Shown: positions 42,229-48,225 of the stretch, one piece after another
How the letters are laid out: each line of letters starts with the position of its first letter
How positions within the stretch are numbered: the stretch's first letter is position 1
Assembly (NCBI RefSeq): GCF_943193175.1
Contig: NZ_CALPDF010000037.1
Coordinates: 1 to 48,225, forward strand
DNA from: Neobacillus muris
Lineage (GTDB): Bacteria; Bacillota; Bacilli; Bacillales; Cytobacillaceae
Length of the DNA stretch: 48,225 nt
Direction: 5' to 3'
Translations under genes and position numbers: made by a program
The notes under the pieces: generated by a model
Told to the model about the DNA's origin: nothing
Database searches by the model: none
What the model saw: only the letters and a program-made list of their open reading frames with translations

Positions 42229-43639
42229 GATAATTTAAAGCATTTTGAACGGCTGCTTCCCCTTGGTCAATACAATCAGGCATTCCAACACCGCCATAGG
42301 AAGAACCCGCTAAAAAGACTCCTGGCAATTCCGTTTTCATATGTTCCAAGATTTTTTTCAAGCGCTGTTTATGTCCCACTGTATATTGGGGCATCGAATT
42401 TTTCCAGCGTGAAACAATGAAAAAGTCCGGATTCATGGTAATATCCATCGTCTTTTTCAGGTCTTCGAGGACAATTTTTACAATTTGATCATCTGACAGG
42501 TCGACAATCGTCTCATCACCAGCTTTTCCTACATAGCAGCGAAGCAGTGCTTTCCCTTTCGGAGCCGAGTGAATCCATTTTTTATGCGTCCATGTGCATG
42601 CGGTAATGGAGTAATCATTGTTTCTTGAAACGACAAACCCGGTTCCATCAATATCCTGCTTGATCGCCTCCTCTGGAAAGGCCAGTGCAACGGTCGCAAC
42701 AGATGTTGATGGAACTGATTTAAATGGCTCAAAGAAGGGATAGTCAGAAAACATCGCCTGCGTTACTTTATGCGGGGTAGCTGCAATAATACTGTCAGCA
42801 ATTAGCATTTCGCCATTATTTAAGTATATTTCATACTTTTGGTTTACTCTGATGATTTTTTCAACCCGATGGCCTTTTAAAATTGATTCGTGTGCCAATT
42901 TTGCTTCAATGGCCTCGGCAAAGGATTGAAGACCGGTCTTAAATGTCAAAAATCCGCCTGTTTTCTTTTCCTTCATTTCTTTAGGCTTCGGCTGCGAAGG
43001 GATTGTTTTTTTCATCCCCAGAATTAAGCTCCGGTATTTTTGCTCGACCTCATAAAACTGCGGGAACGTGGCCTGAAGACTGAGCTGGTCGATATCACCT
43101 GCATATATTCCTGATAATAATGGCTCAATTAAATTCTCGACCAGTTCATCACCCAATCTTCTTCTGAAAAATTCACCTAATGATTGGTCTTTGCCGCTTT
43201 CTGAGCGGGGCAAAACCAAATCCGCAGCAGCTCTTAGTTTCCCGGGAATTGAAATAAGGCCAGTCGTGACAAACGGCCCTATTTCCGTTGGAATACCCAT
43301 CATCGCCCCGCCAGGAATAGAAAACAGTTTCTCATTGGCAAGTACAAATGACTTCCCCGTGGAATTGGGCACTAGCTTGTCCTCCATCCCAACTTCTTTA
43401 GCCAGATTTATGATACTTGTTTTTCTAGCTAAAAAGGAATCGGGACCGCGCTCAATGATAAAACCGTCTCTAATGACGGTTTGCATTTTACCCCCAAGAC
43501 GGTGTGATGCCTCAATAAGTTGAACCTCAATAGGAAGGCGGCGGGCATTTATTGATTTTTGCAAGTAGTATGCGGCAGAGAGGCCGGAAATTCCTCCGCC
43601 AATAATGACAACCTTGTGCTTGTGTTCTGCCACGGACAT
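42206..43639 (-). CDS. hemY: Coproporphyrinogen III oxidase (HemY/CgoX)
   Basis: A 477-residue FAD enzyme that oxidises coproporphyrinogen III to coproporphyrin III in the Firmicute haem route. The FAD motif GGGISGLSAAYYL starts near 14, ERGPDSFLARK is near 63, FFRRRLGDELVENLIEPLLSG is near 160-180, and the C-terminal GIPDCIDQG-type segment reads GVGMPDCIDQG. It aligns well with B. subtilis HemY. The start is taken as ATG 43639; a GTG two codons later sits better from AGGTGA and cannot be excluded. Last gene of hemEHY. Confidence 0.93.
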   Translation of the reverse strand: MSVAEHKHKVVIIGGGISGLSAAYYLQKSINARRLPIEVQLIEASHRLGGKMQTVIRDGFIIERGPDSFLARKTSIINLAKEVGMEDKLVPNSTGKSFVLANEKLFSIPGGAMMGIPTEIGPFVTTGLISIPGKLRAAADLVLPRSESGKDQSLGEFFRRRLGDELVENLIEPLLSGIYAGDIDQLSLQATFPQFYEVEQKYRSLILGMKKTIPSQPKPKEMKEKKTGGFLTFKTGLQSFAEAIEAKLAHESILKGHRVEKIIRVNQKYEIYLNNGEMLIADSIIAATPHKVTQAMFSDYPFFEPFKSVPSTSVATVALAFPEEAIKQDIDGTGFVVSRNNDYSITACTWTHKKWIHSAPKGKALLRCYVGKAGDETIVDLSDDQIVKIVLEDLKKTMDITMNPDFFIVSRWKNSMPQYTVGHKQRLKKILEHMKTELPGVFLAGSSYGGVGMPDCIDQGEAAVQNALNYLKEAVQI

Positions 43640-43668
43640 CACCTTCTTCCAGTTTGACGTTTTCTCAT

Positions 43669-44601
43669 TTATTCTGCCGCTTTTTTCAGAACGGCTGTCG
43701 ATAATACTTCAATAAATTCTGCCTTGGCATTTGGCATTTCCGGGCGATAGTAGTGAACCCCTAATTCTTCTGTGACCGCCTTACACTCTACATCATTATC
43801 ATAAAGAACCTCTAAATGGTCGCAAACGAAACCGACCGGTGCATATACGAATGCTTTATAATGATGCACTTTATATAAGCTTCTCGTTAAGTCTTGGACA
43901 TCTGGCCCCAGCCATGGGTCCGGAGTATTTCCGGCACTTTGCCAGCCGATGCAATAGTTTTTTACACCTGCTTGTCCTGCAATCAAATCGGCTGTTTCCT
44001 GCAGCTGTTTGGGATATGGGTCACCTAGCTGGAGAATCTTCTCTGGCAGGCTATGGGCCGACACAATTAGCACAGCATTTTCTTTTTCATCTTCAGGCAT
44101 TTCATCAAAAATCCCCTTGATTTGATCAGACCAGTATTGGATAAACTTCGGCTCTTGATACCAGCTGTCAATCGATTTGATCGAAAGGCCGCCTGCTTTT
44201 TCCGCTGCCGCTGCTGCCCTGCTGTTATAAGATTTAATGCTAAAGGTAGAATAGTGAGGCGCCAGCACAATGCTCACTGCCTCCGTTATACCATCCTTAC
44301 TCATTTGCTGCACGGCATCTTCAATAAATGGTTCAATATGTTTTAATCCCAGATACATTTTAAATTCAATTTCCGATTGAATCGTATTAAGATGCCTTTC
44401 CAGCTTTTCTGCTTGTTCAAGCGTTATTTTTGCCAGAGGTGATATACCCCCGATAGCTTCATAACGATTGCGCAAGTCCTCTATCATTTCGGGAGTTGGC
44501 TTTCGCCCATGGCGTATATCTGTGTAATAACGTTCTAGGTCTTCAGCAGTATAGGGTGTGCCATATGCCATAACCAGCAGACCCATTTTCCTTTTTGTCA
44601 T
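43669..44601 (-). CDS. hemH: Coproporphyrin ferrochelatase (HemH/CpfC)
   Basis: A 310-residue ferrochelatase that inserts iron into coproporphyrin III. The N-terminal [10 protein letters not shown] is typical. The catalytic His is in SAHSLPEKI near 183, and the conserved Glu is in [11 protein letters not shown] near 264, the positions known for the B. subtilis enzyme. It has no C-terminal iron-sulfur extension. It lies 29 bases before hemY and 141 bases after hemE on the same strand. No terminator was seen in the 141-base gap. Confidence 0.95.
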   Translation of the reverse strand: MTKRKMGLLVMAYGTPYTAEDLERYYTDIRHGRKPTPEMIEDLRNRYEAIGGISPLAKITLEQAEKLERHLNTIQSEIEFKMYLGLKHIEPFIEDAVQQMSKDGITEAVSIVLAPHYSTFSIKSYNSRAAAAAEKAGGLSIKSIDSWYQEPKFIQYWSDQIKGIFDEMPEDEKENAVLIVSAHSLPEKILQLGDPYPKQLQETADLIAGQAGVKNYCIGWQSAGNTPDPWLGPDVQDLTRSLYKVHHYKAFVYAPVGFVCDHLEVLYDNDVECKAVTEELGVHYYRPEMPNAKAEFIEVLSTAVLKKAAE

Positions 44602-44742
44602 CTATTGCACCTCATTTTTGAACTTTCTACAGTAATCAAGAACACTTTGAAGCAGGTCATCCCTCTATATAGTTTCACTTTATTGTGCCAAAAAATCAGC
44701 GGCACTGCCAATTTTATGCCTTAAAGAGAAATAGGATTGACC

Positions 44743-45780
44743 TTATTTTACAGCTGAGTATTCATGTATAAACGCCGTTAATCTTTTTAAAGTTTCCGGA
44801 TTCACAGAAGGGAATACCCCATGGCCTAAGTTAAATATGTAGCCGCCCTGCTCCATTCCCTGATCCAAAATGGCTTTTGCCTTTTGCTCAATAACCTCCC
44901 AAGGAGCTAACAGAATGGCAGGGTCAAGATTTCCTTGAACAGTTTTTTGAATGCCCAACTCTCTCGCTTGGCGAATAGGAAGCCGCCAGTCCAATCCGAC
45001 GACATCAAGCGGCAGATCATTCCACTCCAGCGCTAGATGGCTTGCCCCAACACCGAACATAATAAGAGGCACATTTTCTTCTTTTAAAGAGGCAAAAATC
45101 CGATTCATGACTGGTTTAATAAAATAGCGATAATCCTCAACATTCAGTGCGCCAACCCAAGAGTCAAAAATTTGTATGGCTTTTGCACCGGCATGGATTT
45201 GAGCCTTCACGTATGTAATAATCATATCGCCTAACTTATCCATTAAAGCAAACCAAGCTTTTGGCTCCGTATACATAAATGCTTTGGTTTTATTGTAATT
45301 TTTCGACGGTCCGCCTTCGATCATATAACTGGCAAGAGTGAATGGCGCGCCGGAAAAACCGATTAATGGAACGGTTAATTGCTCTTCCGTTAGCAGCTTA
45401 ATGGTATCCAGTACATAGGGAATATGTTCCTCTGGGTGAAGTTCCTGAAGTTTCTCCACATCTGACAACGAACGGATTGGATTATCAATGACCGGTCCCA
45501 CTCCCCCTTTAATTTCAACATTCATTCCCATACCTGGGAGCGGTGTCATGATATCCTTGTATAAAATAGCAGCATCTACATTGTAATTATCGACTGGCAA
45601 TCTTGTCACATAGGCGCATAATTCTGGCTGATGAGTGATTTCAAAAAGAGAATACTTTTCTTTAATTTCACGATACTCGGGTTGAGAACGCCCAGCCTGT
45701 CTCATATACCATACAGGGACATAGTCCGTTTTCTCACCTCTCGCCGCTTGTAAAAAAGTCTCATTTATCGTTTTGTTCAT
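44743..45780 (-). CDS. hemE: Uroporphyrinogen decarboxylase HemE
   Basis: A 345-residue enzyme that decarboxylates uroporphyrinogen III to coproporphyrinogen III. Signatures are [16 protein letters not shown] near 25-40, [12 protein letters not shown] near 72-83, [18 protein letters not shown] near 130-147 and FNLGHGVFP near 315. The ATG at 45780 ([10 protein letters not shown]) is chosen because AAAGGGGACAATGGA precedes it; the frame is open 12 codons further 5'. First gene of hemEHY and divergent from the haem monooxygenase gene. Confidence 0.95.
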   Translation of the reverse strand: MNKTINETFLQAARGEKTDYVPVWYMRQAGRSQPEYREIKEKYSLFEITHQPELCAYVTRLPVDNYNVDAAILYKDIMTPLPGMGMNVEIKGGVGPVIDNPIRSLSDVEKLQELHPEEHIPYVLDTIKLLTEEQLTVPLIGFSGAPFTLASYMIEGGPSKNYNKTKAFMYTEPKAWFALMDKLGDMIITYVKAQIHAGAKAIQIFDSWVGALNVEDYRYFIKPVMNRIFASLKEENVPLIMFGVGASHLALEWNDLPLDVVGLDWRLPIRQARELGIQKTVQGNLDPAILLAPWEVIEQKAKAILDQGMEQGGYIFNLGHGVFPSVNPETLKRLTAFIHEYSAVK

Positions 45781-46008
45781 TCCATTGTCCCCTTTCATTA
45801 CACATCTGTTTACCATTTTAATATATAAAGATTAATTTTAAAAACTTCAATTTCATAATAGACTGTCTACACTATATCGATTAAACATATTTGTGTATAG
45901 TAAATGTTATTAACTGTCAAAAAAAAGTCAATTTTCAAGAGTGACTTAATGTCAAGAATGTATAATAATGTCAGTCGTACACTAATAGTAACTAAAGGAG
46001 GATAAAAA

Positions 46009-46506
46009 ATGGATGGATATATAACAACTGGCACAGCTGAGTATCTAAAGAAGCTTATGAAAAATTATGAAAAGGAAAAGATTGTCGTCATGGAAAATGC
46101 CAAAGGGGGACTTCTATTCCATGAGACGACAGGACCGTCCCTATTCCAACAGCCTAGGAAGTATGAGGTGATTGAAAGGCTCGGGGATTTGCCAAAAGAA
46201 GGCTATACTGTCTTGAACTATATTCCAGTAACGGACGAAGGGCGTCCCTTATTTGAACACCAGTTAAGCATTCAAGACTGGCTGTTCAAAAATGAAGCGG
46301 GATTACTGGCCTTAAGAGTGCTTCGGCCGCTTTCATCCAAAACTTATATCATCATGACCTTTTGGGAAAAAGGGACATTCTATGATCAATGGCAAAAAGC
46401 TAATCCCCCGCTGGCTGAAAAGTTAAACAAAGGTCTGGGCTATAGCCCGCAGCCCCAAATCTTCGATGGTTTCCCCTACACCCAAAAGTACACAATATCA
46501 GGGTAA
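46009..46506 (+). CDS. hmoB: HmoB-like (YhgC) haem monooxygenase homologue
   Basis: A 165-residue protein with a C-terminal ABM-type domain. Its N-terminal ITTGTAEYLKKLM, then NYIPVTDEGRPLFEHQ and LRVLRPLSSKTYIIMTFWE, align with B. subtilis HmoB (YhgC), a haem-degrading monooxygenase. The axial haem ligand of HmoB is reported as His138; the aligned position here, in WQKANPPLAEKLNKG, is Lys, and no His lies nearby. It may bind haem differently or not at all. AAAGGAGG precedes the ATG. A TATAAT at 45961-45966 is a likely -10. It is divergent from hemE, so haem synthesis and turnover genes are neighbours. Confidence 0.82.
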   Translation: MDGYITTGTAEYLKKLMKNYEKEKIVVMENAKGGLLFHETTGPSLFQQPRKYEVIERLGDLPKEGYTVLNYIPVTDEGRPLFEHQLSIQDWLFKNEAGLLALRVLRPLSSKTYIIMTFWEKGTFYDQWQKANPPLAEKLNKGLGYSPQPQIFDGFPYTQKYTISG

Positions 46507-46557
46507 ACACCCTATTAATGTTTGTTAGAAGTTTCAATCCCCAGTTAAACCTGTCTT

Positions 46558-46590
46558 GGAATGGAGAAATGGCTCCATTCCTTTTATTTT
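46558..46590 (+). terminator. Intrinsic terminator of hmoB
   Basis: GGAATGGAG-AAATGG-CTCCATTCC is followed by TTTTATTTT. The rest of the gap up to 46714 shows no further element apart from GAGGAGG before the next gene. Confidence 0.85.
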
Positions 46591-46714
46591 GAAAATACGC
46601 CTCTATCACTAATTTTCTTCTTCACCACTTTGATTGTTTTTTAATATCCTGTATTACATCCATCAGGGCGGATACCCAACTTGCCGCCTATGGAATTAGA
46701 GAGGAGGCCAATTT

Positions 46715-48112
46715 ATGCTTGTCGAGCTGACTGCTCTTCATTGGATATATGTCATTTTCATTGCCTTAATCATCGGCTTCATGGTCATGCGAAGAGATAC
46801 GACTATTGTTTGCATTGCCGGTATTTTTTTAATTGCAATTACAGCCACCGGCAGCTTAGCTCATGCCGTGAGCAGTATTTTTACGAGTTTTATTTATGCG
46901 ATAACAGAGTTGTTATCTACCATTCTGGTCATTTCAATTATTGTTGGAATGAGCCGCACGTTAACGACAACAGGAATCAACGATGTGATGATTTCTCCAT
47001 TTAGAAAGCTGATCCGCAATCCCGGATTAGCTTATTGGACGATTGGAATTTTAATGATGGCCATTTCCTGGTTTTTTTGGCCATCACCAGCTGTCGCCCT
47101 GCTCGGGGCCGTGCTTCTCCCTGCAGCAATCAGAGCAGGGCTTCCTGCACTTGGTGCCGCTATGGCTATGAACCTGTTTGGGCATGGAATAGCCCTGTCT
47201 GGGGATTTTGTTATCCAAGCAGCTCCAAAACTGACCGCGGATGCAGCGGGTCTTCCCATAAATGAGGTTATCCAGGCAAGTGTACCGTTGGTTTTTATCA
47301 TGGGCATTGTCACTACGACAGTTGCCTATTACTTCCTGCGAAAGGATATGAAACGGGGACGATTGTCAGCCGGCCCCTCATCAGAAACGGTTTCAGAGGA
47401 AAACTCGGATACCTTGCCTCCACTCTTATCCATAAACCAAAAACGATTTTTCGCTATTTTGGTCCCATTATTGTTTGTTGCCGACGTAGCCGCCATGATC
47501 GTTCTGGACTTAACCGGCGGAGATGCCACAGCTTTAGTGGGCGGCACTTCCATCCTGATCCTGCTGCTGATTTCTTTAGCGAATTACAAGAGCAAAGGAC
47601 TTGAAAAAACCACCCATTTTTTAATTGAAGGCTTTCAATTTGGTTTTAAGGTTTTCGGGCCAGTCATCCCGATTGCCGCGTTCTTTTATTTGGGTGACGC
47701 CGGTTTTACAAAAATTGTTGGGGATTTCCTGCCGCAGGCATCTCAAGGCATTGTGAATGACCTAGGTCTGGCTCTTGCCAGCATTGTTCCTTTAAGCAAA
47801 ACAATAGGGGCTGTCACTTTGACTGCAGTGGGGGCAATAACTGGATTGGATGGGTCGGGGTTCTCAGGGATATCACTAGCCGGCTCAGTGGCCAGCCTAT
47901 TTGCTGTGGCAATAGGAAAGGGAGCTGCTACTCTGACTGCGCTGGGACAAATTGCGGCAATTTGGGTTGGCGGGGGAACACTCGTTCCGTGGGCGTTAAT
48001 CCCAGCGGCAGCTATTTGCAATGTGGATCCATTTGAACTGGCCCGAAGAAACCTGCTGCCCGTCATCATTGGCCTCATTGTAACCACCATAGCAGCCATC
48101 TTTTTAATCTAA
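46715..48112 (+). CDS. yhfA: Multi-pass permease, YhfA-like
   Basis: A 465-residue integral membrane protein with about eleven to twelve hydrophobic helices and short polar turns; a longer charged loop lies near 205-240. Two segments rich in small residues (GAVLLPAAIRAGLPALGAAMAMNLFGHG near 130-157, and SLAGSVASLFAVAIGKGAATLTALG near 390-410) resemble the re-entrant hairpins of GntP/ion-transporter-type permeases. It looks like B. subtilis YhfA, described as a putative sodium-anion symporter; the true substrate is unknown. GAGGAGG precedes the ATG. It ends in a strong double hairpin. Confidence 0.72.
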   Translation: MLVELTALHWIYVIFIALIIGFMVMRRDTTIVCIAGIFLIAITATGSLAHAVSSIFTSFIYAITELLSTILVISIIVGMSRTLTTTGINDVMISPFRKLIRNPGLAYWTIGILMMAISWFFWPSPAVALLGAVLLPAAIRAGLPALGAAMAMNLFGHGIALSGDFVIQAAPKLTADAAGLPINEVIQASVPLVFIMGIVTTTVAYYFLRKDMKRGRLSAGPSSETVSEENSDTLPPLLSINQKRFFAILVPLLFVADVAAMIVLDLTGGDATALVGGTSILILLLISLANYKSKGLEKTTHFLIEGFQFGFKVFGPVIPIAAFFYLGDAGFTKIVGDFLPQASQGIVNDLGLALASIVPLSKTIGAVTLTAVGAITGLDGSGFSGISLAGSVASLFAVAIGKGAATLTALGQIAAIWVGGGTLVPWALIPAAAICNVDPFELARRNLLPVIIGLIVTTIAAIFLI

Positions 48113-48131
48113 CATACTACAAAAATGGCAA

Positions 48132-48225
48132 AAGAGGCTAAATCAGCCTCTCAGGCTGTCGAAAAACCTTCGACAGCTTTTATTTTATCTTTATTCTTTA
48201 TTAATTCACCGCGTTAATATGATAT
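48132..48225 (-). repeat. Dispersed repeat with two hairpins, copy 2 (runs to window end)
   Basis: The reverse complement of this stretch aligns with 15725-15824. Shared are ACGCGGT, TAATAAAGAA, AATAAAAG, the GCTGTCGAA/TTCGACAGC hairpin and the AGAGGCT/AGCCTCT hairpin. It may continue past the window. Confidence 0.55.
48133..48184 (+). terminator. Double hairpin terminator of yhfA
   Basis: AGAGGCT-AAATC-AGCCTCT (48133-48151) is followed by GCTGTCGAA-AAACC-TTCGACAGC (48155-48177) and TTTTATTTTAT. Confidence 0.75.

Overview
The window is chromosomal DNA of an endospore-forming member of the Bacillaceae. It carries a complete gerPABCDEF spore-germination operon, comK, addAB, hemEHY, a Bacillus-type Fnr with a C-terminal iron-sulfur motif, and many short genes otherwise known from Bacillus subtilis. 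From memory of the B. subtilis 168 map, most of the window is the hemE-to-yitW stretch read in reverse. Relative to that map it has local insertions and losses. A Neobacillus or Bacillus sensu lato species is a reasonable guess, but the genus cannot be fixed from this sequence alone.

Layout. (1) 1-4216: an oxygen-responsive block with moaA, fnr, a radical SAM/SPASM gene and a yitW-dsrE pair. The three minus-strand units each carry an Fnr-type box about 41.5 bp upstream of a predicted transcription start. (2) 4375-10666: housekeeping genes yitU, two small coupled genes, a secreted small protein, yitT, yitS, a DUF3941-like peptide, cvfB, yajQ and a short-chain dehydrogenase. (3) 10714-14990: a membrane-anchored alpha-amylase homologue that has lost its catalytic residues, asparagine synthetase asnO, and yisN. 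(4) 14991-15831: an 841-base gene-free stretch packed with hairpins, two inverted copies of a GC-rich palindromic repeat, and a dispersed repeat that recurs at the right end of the window. (5) 15832-19501: a tungsten/molybdenum-pterin islet with a MoeB-type enzyme, an aldehyde:ferredoxin oxidoreductase, MoaD and a small MoaD-coupled protein. (6) 19626-23343: yisL, yisK and gerPA-F. (7) 23430-32157: addA, addB, a type I signal peptidase and a TVP38-family gene. (8) 32197-39765: an LCP cell-wall ligase, yhjD, comK, yhzC, yhfN, lcfB with a FadR box, lplJ and yhfI. (9) 39871-48112: yhgE with twin operators, the coproporphyrin-dependent haem genes hemY, hemH and hemE, a haem-monooxygenase homologue, and a multi-pass permease.

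How the parts fit. MoaA starts molybdopterin synthesis; MoeB and MoaD supply the sulfur-carrier step; the aldehyde oxidoreductase is a likely consumer of the pterin cofactor. Fnr probably switches on moaA, the radical SAM enzyme and the YitW/DsrE pair when oxygen is scarce. The last two point to iron-sulfur or sulfur-relay maturation of a product not identifiable here. The haem genes end in coproporphyrin III chemistry, as is usual in Firmicutes. No tRNA, rRNA, CRISPR array, intact insertion sequence or prophage was seen.
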